From contig CAZEZY010000153.1 of assembly GCA_964516635.1 (NCBI GenBank), forward strand, positions 1 through 5,255: a DNA stretch of 5,255 nt, read 5' to 3'. Each line of letters begins with the position of its first letter. Position 1 is the first letter of the stretch. Of this stretch, positions 1 through 4,890 are shown one piece after another. Source of the DNA: CAZEZY01 sp964516635 (lineage in GTDB: Bacteria; Pseudomonadota; Gammaproteobacteria; Burkholderiales; Burkholderiaceae_C). The notes under the pieces were generated by a model. The model was not told the DNA's origin. It searched no databases and was given only the letters and a program-made list of their open reading frames with translations. The translations under genes and the position numbers were made by a program.

Positions 1-1621
1 ACTCGGGCCAGGTGATGGGGATCATCTCGCTGGTGGCGTTGAGCTTCATGGTGCACGAGCCCAGCGGGATCATGCTGCGGTCCAGCGCCAGGTCCTTGTC
101 GGACAGGCTGCGAATGTAGCGCAGCATGCCGGTTTCGGAGTGGTGGCTGTCGAACACCGGGTGCGTCATGAAGTCGCTGCTGCGGCGCAGCTCGGCCGGG
201 ATGCGCGGCTCCACGCCTTTTTCGAACCCCTCGAAGGTCGGCTGCGCCTGTCCTTCAACTGCAAAAAGCGCCCACAACTGACGGATGTCGTCGCGAGTGG
301 TGGTTTCGTCCAGACTGATGCCGACACAACCTGCCCGCGCGCCGGTGTAGCGGCGCAGGTTCATGCCCTGGGCGGCAGCCCGCTGGTGGGCCGCTTCGGC
401 GCAGGTGGTGGAGCCCATGTCCAGTGTCAACGTGTCGAAGGCGCTGTGGTGCAGGCTGGTCAGACCCAGTTGTTCCAGGCCAGCCGCCAGCACAGCGGTG
501 TAGGCCGCCACGCGCTGTGCGATGCGTTTCAGGCCATCCGGCCCGTGGTACACCGCGTACATGCTGGCCACCACCGCAGGCAGCACCTGCGCGGTGCAGA
601 TGTTGGAGGTGGCCTTTTCGCGGCGGATGTGCTGTTCGCGCGTCTGCAGCGCCAGCCGGTAGGCCGGGTTGCCGTGCGCGTCCACGCTCACACCCACCAG
701 GCGGCCGGGGAGGGAGCGCTTGAACGCGTCGCGGCAGGCCATGTAGGCGGCGTGCGGGCCACCCGCGCCCATGGGCATGCCGAAGCGCTGGGTGGTGCCC
801 ACCACGATGTCGGCGCCCATCTCGCCCGGTGACTTGAGCAGCGTGAGGGCCAGCAGGTCGGCGGCCAGAATCAGCGCCGCACCCCTGGCGTGCAGCACCT
901 CGGCGCTGGCCTGCCAGTCGGCCAGCCAGCCGCTGCTGCCCGGGTACTGGTTGATGGCGGCAAAGCAGTCGTCACTGGCAATCGCGGCCATCCACTCGTC
1001 CGTGGAGCTCACCACCTGCACCGTCAGGCCCAGCGGGGTGGCGCGGGTCTGGATGACTTCGATGGTCTGCGGGTGGCAGTCGCCACTCACCACGAAGGTA
1101 TTGCCCTTGGCCTTGACCGAGCGCTTGGCCAGCGTCATGGCCTCGGCAGCGGCGGTGGCTTCGTCCAGCATGGAGGCGTTGGCAATGTCCATGCCGGTCA
1201 GGTCGGTCACCAGGGTCTGGAAGTTGACCAGCGCTTCCATGCGGCCCTGGGAAATTTCGGCCTGGTAAGGCGTGTACGCGGTGTACCAGGCGGGGTTTTC
1301 CAGGATGTTGCGCAGGATCACGCCCGGCGTGAGCGTGCCGTGGTAGCCCTGCCCGATGTAGCTCTTGAACACCTGATTCTGGCTGGCGATGGCTTTGAGT
1401 TCGGCCAGCGCGGCGGCTTCGGTCACGGCCGGCGGCAGGTTCATGGGACGGGCGCGGGCGATGCTGCGAGGCACGATGCTGTCGATCAGCGCGCGGCGCG
1501 AGGCCTCACCAATGACGGAGAGCATCAGTCGCTCGTCGTCTTCCGAAATGCCGATGTGGCGGGCAACGAACTCGTGGGCGTTTTCCAGGTCGGCCAGGGG
1601 GCGGGCGGTGGGCATGAGCAT
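1..1621 (-). CDS. gcvP: Glycine dehydrogenase (decarboxylating), P protein, N-terminal part; runs off left edge
   Basis: P protein of the glycine cleavage system: a PLP enzyme that decarboxylates glycine and passes the aminomethyl group to the lipoyl arm of GcvH. The window holds 540 in-frame codons of a family that usually has about 950-970. Visible family signatures are YIGQGYHGTLTPG (88-100), ENPAWYTAYTPYQAEISQGR (108-127), SMLDEATAAAEAM (150-162), QRFGMPMGAGGPHAAYMA (278-295), RREKATSNICTAQ (333-345) and IPLGSCTMKLNATSEMIPIT (518-537), which lies at the join between the two homologous halves. The PLP-binding lysine of the second half is outside the window, so catalytic integrity cannot be judged. 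The start at 1621 is chosen because GGAG lies 6 nt upstream; a second ATG at 1615 is possible but leaves 12 nt. It is last of three genes, 40 nt after gcvH, under the glycine riboswitch. No internal stop was seen. Confidence 0.97.
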   Translation of the reverse strand, partial: MLMPTARPLADLENAHEFVARHIGISEDDERLMLSVIGEASRRALIDSIVPRSIARARPMNLPPAVTEAAALAELKAIASQNQVFKSYIGQGYHGTLTPGVILRNILENPAWYTAYTPYQAEISQGRMEALVNFQTLVTDLTGMDIANASMLDEATAAAEAMTLAKRSVKAKGNTFVVSGDCHPQTIEVIQTRATPLGLTVQVVSSTDEWMAAIASDDCFAAINQYPGSSGWLADWQASAEVLHARGAALILAADLLALTLLKSPGEMGADIVVGTTQRFGMPMGAGGPHAAYMACRDAFKRSLPGRLVGVSVDAHGNPAYRLALQTREQHIRREKATSNICTAQVLPAVVASMYAVYHGPDGLKRIAQRVAAYTAVLAAGLEQLGLTSLHHSAFDTLTLDMGSTTCAEAAHQRAAAQGMNLRRYTGARAGCVGISLDETTTRDDIRQLWALFAVEGQAQPTFEGFEKGVEPRIPAELRRSSDFMTHPVFDSHHSETGMLRYIRSLSDKDLALDRSMIPLGSCTMKLNATSEMIPITWPE

Positions 1622-1627
1622 GGCGGG

Positions 1628-1631
1628 CTCC
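1628..1631 (-). promoter_or_regulatory. Ribosome binding site of gcvP
   Basis: GGAG on the minus strand, 6 nt before the ATG at 1621. The spacing favours this start over the in-frame ATG two codons later (1615). Confidence 0.7.
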
Positions 1632-1661
1632 GGGTCAGGACAATCTGCGGAAGAAAAGGAA

Positions 1662-2027
1662 TTACTGGGTCAGTTTGCCGTAGGCGGTTTCGTCCAGCAG
1701 CTCGGTGAGTTCGGCGGCGTTGGACAGCCTGACCTTGAAGAACCAGCCAGCGCCCAGCGGGTCGCTATTGGCCAGTGCAGGGTCGTTGCGCAGGTCTTCG
1801 TTGACTTCAACGATCTCGCCGCTGACGGGCATGTACACGTCGGCAGCCGCCTTCACGGACTCGACCACGCCGGCCACGTCTTTCTGGGTGAAGGCTTTGC
1901 CCACATCGGGCAGTTCGACGAACACCACGTCGCCCAGCGCGTCCTGCGCGTGGTGGGTGATGCCCACGGTGGCGGTGTCGCCATCAACAAGGACCCATTC
2001 GTGGTCGGAGGTGTATTTCAGGCTCAT
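1662..2027 (-). CDS. gcvH: Glycine cleavage system H protein (lipoyl carrier)
   Basis: Small cytoplasmic carrier whose lipoyl-lysine shuttles the aminomethyl group from GcvP to GcvT and is re-oxidised by the L protein. The product has 121 residues, normal for the family (about 125-130). It starts MSLKYTSDHEWV, the typical N-terminus, and carries GVVESVKAAADVYMPVSGE (53-71); the lysine to be lipoylated is K59. Further family signatures are VGITHHAQDALGDVVFVELP (21-40) and the C-terminal GWFFKVRL (94-101). The frame stays open upstream to 2165, but that stretch overlaps gcvT and lacks homology. The ATG at 2027 has GGAG 7 nt upstream and matches the family start. It lies 34 nt after gcvT and 40 nt before gcvP, clearly the same transcript. 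Confidence 0.98.
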   Translation of the reverse strand: MSLKYTSDHEWVLVDGDTATVGITHHAQDALGDVVFVELPDVGKAFTQKDVAGVVESVKAAADVYMPVSGEIVEVNEDLRNDPALANSDPLGAGWFFKVRLSNAAELTELLDETAYGKLTQ

Positions 2028-2045
2028 GGGGGGGCTCCAAAAAAA
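2028..2045 (-). promoter_or_regulatory. gcvH ribosome binding site between homopolymer runs
   Basis: Reading the minus strand, seven T (2045-2039), GGAG (2038-2035), seven C (2034-2028), then the gcvH ATG. The SD spacing is 7 nt. The C7 tract sits exactly between SD and start, so a length change would alter the spacing. Confidence 0.75.
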
Positions 2046-2061
2046 GAAATCGGTGGCGGCT

Positions 2062-3189
2062 TCAGCCGCGGACATAACGGTTGGGCACGAAGGGCAGGGC
2101 GGCCACTTCCATCGGCACCGCCTTGCCACGGACGAGCGCCTGCACCTGCGTGCCGAGCGCAGCATAACCGGACTCCACGTAGCCCATGGCGATGGGCTGG
2201 TTGATGGTCGGTCCGATCAGGCCGCTGGTGACTTCGCCAATGCGCTCGCCAGCGGTGTTCTGAAGTTCGACGTGTTCACGCACGGGCACGCGCTCCCTGG
2301 CGATCAGGCCCACGCGCTTGCGGGTGGCGGGCGCGTTGCCATCGAGTTGCGCCAGCACTTTGGCTGCGCCCGAGAAGCCGCCGGCGCGCTCGCCACCCGA
2401 ACGGCGCACTTTCTGGATGGCCCAGTTCAGCGCCGCTTCCACCGGGGTGGTGGTGGTGTCGATGTCGTTCCCATACAGGCAGAGGCCGGCCTCCAGCCGG
2501 AGCGAGTTGCGGGCCCCCAGGCCAATCGGTTGGACCTCGGGTTGCGCCAGCAGTGCGCGGGAGAAGGCGTCGGCCGCGATGGCGGGCACCGAGATTTCGA
2601 AACCGTCTTCGCCGGTGTAGCCGCTGCGGGTGATGTACAGGTCGGCCCCGTTCCAGGTGGCGGGCATACCGGTCATGAACACCAGTTGTTCCACGCCAGG
2701 CACCACGCGCTGCAGCGCAGTCACGGCCAGTGGGCCCTGGAGGGCCAGCAGGGCGCGGTCGAAATGCGCCTCCACCGTGCAACGGCGGCCAATCCGGGCC
2801 TGGATGTGTGCCAGGTCACCGTGCTTGCATGCCCCGTTGACGATCACGAAAAGATCGCTGCCCCGGTTCACCAACATCAGGTCGTCAATGATGCCGCCGT
2901 CGTCGTTCAGCAGCAGGCCGTAGCGCTGCTTGTTCAGGCCCAGGCCGATCACGTCCACCGGCATCAGGGTCTCGAACGCGGCCGCTGCATCGGGACCCAC
3001 GAGGCGCAACTGACCCATGTGCGAGACGTCGAAGAGGCCGGCGGCGTTGCGGGTGTGCTGGTGCTCGGCCATCAGGCCGGCAGGGTACTGAACCGGCATG
3101 GAATAGCCGGCGAAGGGCACCATGCGTGCGCCCAACTCCAGATGCAGGGCGTTGAGGGGGGTGGTCAGCAAGGAGGCGGTATCGGACAT
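2062..3189 (-). CDS. gcvT: Aminomethyltransferase, T protein of the glycine cleavage system
   Basis: Transfers the one-carbon unit from aminomethyl-lipoyl-GcvH to tetrahydrofolate, releasing ammonia and making 5,10-methylene-THF. The product has 375 residues, full length for the family (about 360-375). Motifs in order: TPLNALHLELGARMVPFAGY (10-29), AAGLFDVSHMGQ (49-60), the folate-site stretch GGIIDDLMLV (98-107) with acidic D102/D103, SGYTGEDGFEIS (189-200), GARNSLRLEAGLCLYGND (225-242), and a C-terminal GCV_T barrel region with VTSGLIGPTINQPIAMGYV (320-338). RNSLRLEAG replaces the more common RDTLRLEAG. The start is fixed: an in-frame TAG lies 7 codons upstream, and conserved sequence begins near residue 10. 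No Shine-Dalgarno precedes the ATG; the leader reads GCCTCCAAC instead. It is first gene of gcvTHP, directly behind the riboswitch. Confidence 0.98.
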   Translation of the reverse strand: MSDTASLLTTPLNALHLELGARMVPFAGYSMPVQYPAGLMAEHQHTRNAAGLFDVSHMGQLRLVGPDAAAAFETLMPVDVIGLGLNKQRYGLLLNDDGGIIDDLMLVNRGSDLFVIVNGACKHGDLAHIQARIGRRCTVEAHFDRALLALQGPLAVTALQRVVPGVEQLVFMTGMPATWNGADLYITRSGYTGEDGFEISVPAIAADAFSRALLAQPEVQPIGLGARNSLRLEAGLCLYGNDIDTTTTPVEAALNWAIQKVRRSGGERAGGFSGAAKVLAQLDGNAPATRKRVGLIARERVPVREHVELQNTAGERIGEVTSGLIGPTINQPIAMGYVESGYAALGTQVQALVRGKAVPMEVAALPFVPNRYVRG

Positions 3190-3209
3190 GTTGGAGGCAA
3201 AAGGCAGCT

Positions 3210-3221
3210 ACCCATATGGGT
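3210..3221. repeat. 12-nt perfect palindrome ACCCATATGGGT in the gcvT 5' leader
   Basis: A perfect palindrome 21 nt upstream of the gcvT ATG. As RNA it can form a 4-bp ACCC/GGGU stem with an AUAU loop right before the pairing segment 3204-3195. As DNA it would look like an operator, but its position deep inside the transcribed leader makes an RNA role more likely. Confidence 0.6.
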
Positions 3222-3226
3222 GAAAT

Positions 3227-3255
3227 GCCGGAATGCCCCCAGGGCGCCTTCCGGC
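3227..3255 (-). promoter_or_regulatory. Expression-platform hairpin after aptamer 2
   Basis: GCCGGAA (3255-3249) pairs with UUCCGGC (3233-3227), a 7-bp outer stem, with an inner GCCC/GGGC stem (3245-3242 with 3238-3235) and a UGG loop. The following bases are AUUUCACCC, not a U-tract, so it is not a convincing intrinsic terminator. It may be an anti-terminator partner, an mRNA fold spacing the start site, or part of a translational switch. Confidence 0.65.
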
Positions 3256-3260
3256 CACTG

Positions 3261-3364
3261 CCCGCCTGTCCGCTCTACCTGAGAGATTCACGCCGGCCGC
3301 CGATGGCGACTGGGCGCTTGCTCCTTCGGTGGGCTGCCTCGGGGGCGGCCTCTCTCCAGGGGGG
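3261..3364 (-). ncRNA. Glycine riboswitch aptamer 2
   Basis: P1 pairs CCCCCCUG (3364-3357) with CAGGCGGG (3268-3261), with a single C-C mismatch. Internal signatures are GGAGAGAGG, ACCGAAGGAGCAAG, AAUCUCUCAGG and AGAGCGGACAG. It lies 24 nt after aptamer 1. Confidence 0.9.
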
Positions 3365-3377
3365 AACGCCCGCCTAA

Positions 3378-3391
3378 GGCAAGCGCTTGCC
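3378..3391. repeat. 14-nt perfect palindrome at the end of aptamer 1 P1 and start of the linker
   Basis: GGCAAGCGCTTGCC is its own reverse complement and can form a 5-bp stem with a GCGC loop. Its first three bases on the minus strand (3391-3389) also belong to the 3' strand of aptamer 1 P1, so the two foldings compete. The half GCGCUUGC also matches GCAAGCGC in aptamer 2 (3321-3314) by complementarity. Confidence 0.8.
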
Positions 3392-3479
3392 AGTCCTTTT
3401 GCCTGAGCGTTCAGCCCCGTCGATGCGGTGCCTGCGCCTTCGGCGGCTGCTGGCAAAGTGCCGGCAACTCTCTCCTGAC
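3389..3479 (-). ncRNA. Glycine riboswitch aptamer 1
   Basis: P1 is formed by GUCAG (3479-3475) with CUGGC (3393-3389), four Watson-Crick pairs plus one G-U. Inside lie GGAGAGAG (3475-3468), a CCGAAGGCGC arm and the conserved AGGCAAAAGGAC (3404-3393). The last element is the one complementary to the gcvT start region. Confidence 0.9.
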
Positions 3480-3485
3480 CCCATG

Positions 3486-3512
3486 ATTGTAGCCTTATCG
3501 AGGCTGCGTCAG
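3486..3512 (-). promoter_or_regulatory. Probable sigma70 promoter of the gcvTHP operon
   Basis: Minus-strand TACAAT (3491-3486), a five-of-six -10 box, lies 6-7 nt before a G-run (3482-3479) that begins aptamer 1. The best -35 is CTGACG (3512-3507) with a short 15-nt spacer; a better hexamer, TTGACG (3518-3513), is 21 nt away, too far for a classical promoter. The -35 region lies inside the end of the upstream peptidase gene, whose stop codon is at 3497-3495. Confidence 0.6.
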
Positions 3513-4298
3513 CGTCAACAGGATCTGCGCGTACCAGGTGCTGTTCAGTCCCAGCGATTCGTCCTGTTCGCGGTCGCGGTTGCCCATGTCCATGCGGGCC
3601 GAATGAACACCCAGCAGCGACCAGTGCAGCGGATGCCCGGACGGCATGTTCTGCCTCATGACCACAGGGGCGCCACTGGTGCCGCGGTGGGTGCGTGCGT
3701 CGGTGAGAAACAGCCCTTTCCCCTGAAAGCGGATGCCGTACGGCGAGGCGACGGCCGCCTGTCGCAACACGGGCAGCTGGTGCACCGTGTCACGGAATCC
3801 CAGCGGAAAGCCCACAATCCTCAAAGAGGCGTCAGCCGCAACCGATTCGTAGGAGTCACTCAGGTGCTCGGGGGTGAACGCGCTGAACACGGCTTCAGCG
3901 GGCAAATGGGTCCGGTCAATCTGGATCGCCGCCACGTCGATGGGACCACCCCCATCCTGCCCCTGATGCCAGATGGCCACCCCCCGGGTGTACAAAGGCA
4001 TCGAATAGTGAACATACCGCGTGAGGTCCTGGGGGTGGGTGTGGACCACGATTTCCAGGCGATCCGGATGGTGCCCGGTGGGCTCATCGAACAACACATG
4101 CCGGCTGGTGACCAGGTAAAGTCGGCGGTCTCGCTCAAAGAAGAACCCGCTGGCATTGGTCATGGACCGGGTTCCATCAAAAGTGGTCAGGCTGGTGGCG
4201 GCCAGGTAGAGGGGGTCCAGTGCCGCCGGTGTCGAGGCTGGGAAGTGAGAGGTCATGTCTTGCAGTCTGGGGCAACTGGGCGGCTCATGGTACCGCAC
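3495..4298 (-). CDS. Trypsin-like serine peptidase, cytoplasmic (no signal peptide)
   Basis: A 267-residue protein with the chymotrypsin-fold triad in order: His in YLVTSRHVL (H67), Asp in GPIDVAAIQID (D121), and Ser in HRGTSGAPVV (S208, GxSGxP). SGFFF (50-54) ahead of the His is the usual first strand. The C-terminus carries WSLLGVHSARMD, typical of the strand after the nucleophile. There is no signal peptide, membrane segment or PDZ domain, so it is not a DegP/HtrA protein; substrate unknown. The start is uncertain: GTG at 4298 has AAGAAGG only 1 nt upstream, while ATG at 4256 (M15, 253 residues) has no clear SD. The catalytic part is unaffected either way. The stop is 15 nt before the predicted gcv transcript, with no terminator between. 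A functional link to glycine cleavage is not evident. Related solitary bacterial trypsin-like proteins are mostly uncharacterised. Confidence 0.88.
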   Translation of the reverse strand: MRYHEPPSCPRLQDMTSHFPASTPAALDPLYLAATSLTTFDGTRSMTNASGFFFERDRRLYLVTSRHVLFDEPTGHHPDRLEIVVHTHPQDLTRYVHYSMPLYTRGVAIWHQGQDGGGPIDVAAIQIDRTHLPAEAVFSAFTPEHLSDSYESVAADASLRIVGFPLGFRDTVHQLPVLRQAAVASPYGIRFQGKGLFLTDARTHRGTSGAPVVMRQNMPSGHPLHWSLLGVHSARMDMGNRDREQDESLGLNSTWYAQILLTLTQPR

Positions 4299-4330
4299 AC
4301 CTTCTTGATTCTCAAAACAAATAAAAAAAC

Positions 4331-4358
4331 TTGTCTTTATTTTTATTCGGCATATAAT
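4331..4358 (+). promoter_or_regulatory. Strong sigma70-like promoter for the plus-strand pair
   Basis: TTGTCT (4331-4336, four of six to TTGACA), a 16-nt spacer and a perfect TATAAT (4353-4358). Transcription would start near 4365 and cover the 86-codon ORF, probably also the RRM gene. Confidence 0.65.
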
Positions 4359-4466
4359 CTAAGGGTTGCGTTGTCATGCTAACACTGGCATATCGGCAAG
4401 GTCATCCGGTTGGAGTGCACCTCGCCTGACGCTACAGATGTTCCTCTCGCCTGAGCCAGCGCTGGA

Positions 4467-4523
4467 ATGGATTTTTTTGACCGGCTCTGCGCAAGCACCA
4501 GTTCGGTGAACTTGCGGTTCTGA
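4467..4523 (+). other. Possible 18-codon upstream ORF abutting the next gene
   Basis: ATG at 4467 opens a frame giving MDFFDRLCASTSSVNLRF with stop TGA at 4521-4523, immediately followed in the same frame by the ATG of the 86-codon gene (TGAATG). No proper SD is seen; GCTGGA directly touches the ATG. Another short frame, 4438-4509 (23 codons), overlaps it. Coupled or leader translation is possible but unproven; both may be chance. Confidence 0.25.
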
Positions 4524-4784
4524 ATGCCTCCTTTTTTCCCGACAACAAAGCCCAAGCGCTTCCCTGCCGTTTCCATCGGCAACTATTCCATCACGCCCAT
4601 GTTTCACGAAACCGGTACCGGCGGCTATCACGGCTCGGTCACGGTATCCAGTGGACAGGGCTCTGCCTCCCACCACCGCATCTTCCGATTCAGCCGGCGT
4701 CATGCGTCGGCGGAAGCGGCGAGGCTGGTGGCCCTCACGCAAGGCTGGCTGCAAACCTGCAGTCCACGCCCTGTCATGTGCTGA
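4524..4784 (+). CDS. Small conserved-looking hypothetical protein (86 aa)
   Basis: No function recognised. The 86-residue product has a Pro/Lys-rich start (MPPFFPTTKPKRFP), then a likely beta-rich core VSIGNYSITPMFHETGTGGY (16-35) and GSVTVSSGQGSASHHRIFRF (37-56), then a helix-like stretch ASAEAARLVALTQGWLQ (61-77). The pattern 'IGNY.I.P', 'S..SG.GSA.H.R..RF', 'AA....TQGW' resembles, from memory, small betaproteobacterial hypothetical proteins often found near cold-shock or RNA-binding genes; no search was possible. An in-frame TGA directly precedes the ATG, so translation cannot start upstream. No SD is visible, which lowers certainty about the start. There is no signal peptide or membrane segment. 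It lies 106 nt upstream of the RRM gene on the same strand and behind a strong promoter, so co-transcription is likely. Confidence 0.72.
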   Translation: MPPFFPTTKPKRFPAVSIGNYSITPMFHETGTGGYHGSVTVSSGQGSASHHRIFRFSRRHASAEAARLVALTQGWLQTCSPRPVMC

Positions 4785-4841
4785 GCCGATTGGGCTTGGT
4801 GCATTCTCTGGTGCCGGTCGCTAGCGGCCGCATCTCACTTC

Positions 4842-4867
4842 GTGTCGCAGCATTGCATCAGCGACAC
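4842..4867 (+). repeat. 7-bp inverted repeat in the leader of the RRM gene
   Basis: GTGTCGC (4842-4848) and GCGACAC (4861-4867) flank a 12-nt loop AGCATTGCATCA and can form a stem-loop that ends 11 nt before the SD. There is no U-tract, so it is not a terminator. It could be a processing or protein-binding structure, possibly for the RRM protein itself (inference). Confidence 0.55.
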
Positions 4868-4878
4868 ACACTCTCTCT

Positions 4879-4884
4879 GAAAGG
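4879..4884 (+). promoter_or_regulatory. Ribosome binding site of the RRM gene
   Basis: GAAAGG, 6 nt before the ATG at 4891. It supports this start. Confidence 0.7.
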
Positions 4885-4890
4885 CTCATC

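Larger units (their letters stand above)
3195..3404. repeat. 10-nt inverted repeat linking the aptamer 1 core to the gcvT start region
   Basis: In the minus-strand RNA, AGGCAAAAGG (3404-3395, conserved aptamer 1 core) is perfectly complementary to CCUUUUGCCU (3204-3195), which ends 5 nt before the gcvT ATG. The arms are 190 nt apart. The complementarity is directly visible; any function as a switch is inference. Confidence 0.85.
3261..3480 (-). promoter_or_regulatory. Tandem glycine riboswitch (two aptamers) controlling gcvTHP
   Basis: Two glycine-aptamer copies precede gcvT on its strand. Each has a GGAGAGA element, a CCGAAGG core and a CUCAGG element followed by GGAC: aptamer 1 shows CTCAGGCAAAAGGACTGG, aptamer 2 shows ACCGAAGGAGCAAG and AATCTCTCAGG then GCGGACAGG. 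This is the known glycine riboswitch architecture upstream of gcvT. In other bacteria glycine binding raises gcv expression; an ON switch is inferred here. The predicted transcription start is almost at the first base of aptamer 1 P1, so there is little single-stranded 5' leader. Confidence 0.96.
4299..4523. other. Divergent AT-rich intergenic region and leader of the plus-strand genes
   Basis: It separates the minus-strand peptidase from the plus-strand pair. Positions about 4313-4360 are strikingly AT-rich (runs of A and T around 4322-4345) within a GC-rich window. From the predicted start near 4365 to the next gene lies about 160 nt of leader holding two tiny open frames but no strong terminator. 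No confident minus-strand promoter for the peptidase was found; ATGACA (minus, 4377-4372) with TATATG 15 nt on is a weak candidate. Confidence 0.6.

Noticed and set aside
140..1708. Plus-strand open frames opposite gcvP
   Set aside because: Same cause: mirror frames of the gcvP coding sequence, with no domain and no SD.
2028..2165. N-terminal extension of gcvH in the same frame
   Set aside because: It overlaps the end of gcvT, translates to Arg/Cys-rich nonsense, and the ATG at 2027 has an SD and the family N-terminus.
1389..3282. Long plus-strand open frames opposite gcvP, gcvH and gcvT (including one of 525 codons)
   Set aside because: They are antisense shadows of GC-rich coding genes. 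The products are low-complexity His/Gly/Ala/Arg-rich with no recognisable motif, and the minus strand is unambiguous gcvTHP.
3208..3456. 82-codon minus-strand frame inside the gcvT leader
   Set aside because: It lies entirely within the glycine riboswitch; the sequence is explained by the RNA structure.
3486..3518. TTGACG (3518-3513) as the -35 partner of TACAAT
   Set aside because: The 21-nt spacer is too long for sigma70; kept only as an alternative in the promoter entry.
3387..4382. 331-codon plus-strand frame opposite the peptidase
   Set aside because: Antisense to a gene with an intact catalytic triad; no motif, and it runs across riboswitch and intergenic DNA.
4374..4754. 126-codon minus-strand frame opposite the small hypothetical gene
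   Set aside because: Arg-rich shadow frame that crosses the leader; the plus-strand frame has better protein character and a promoter.
4813..4831. GC-rich imperfect palindrome after the small gene as a terminator
   Set aside because: No U-tract follows, and the central stem would need a loop that is too small.
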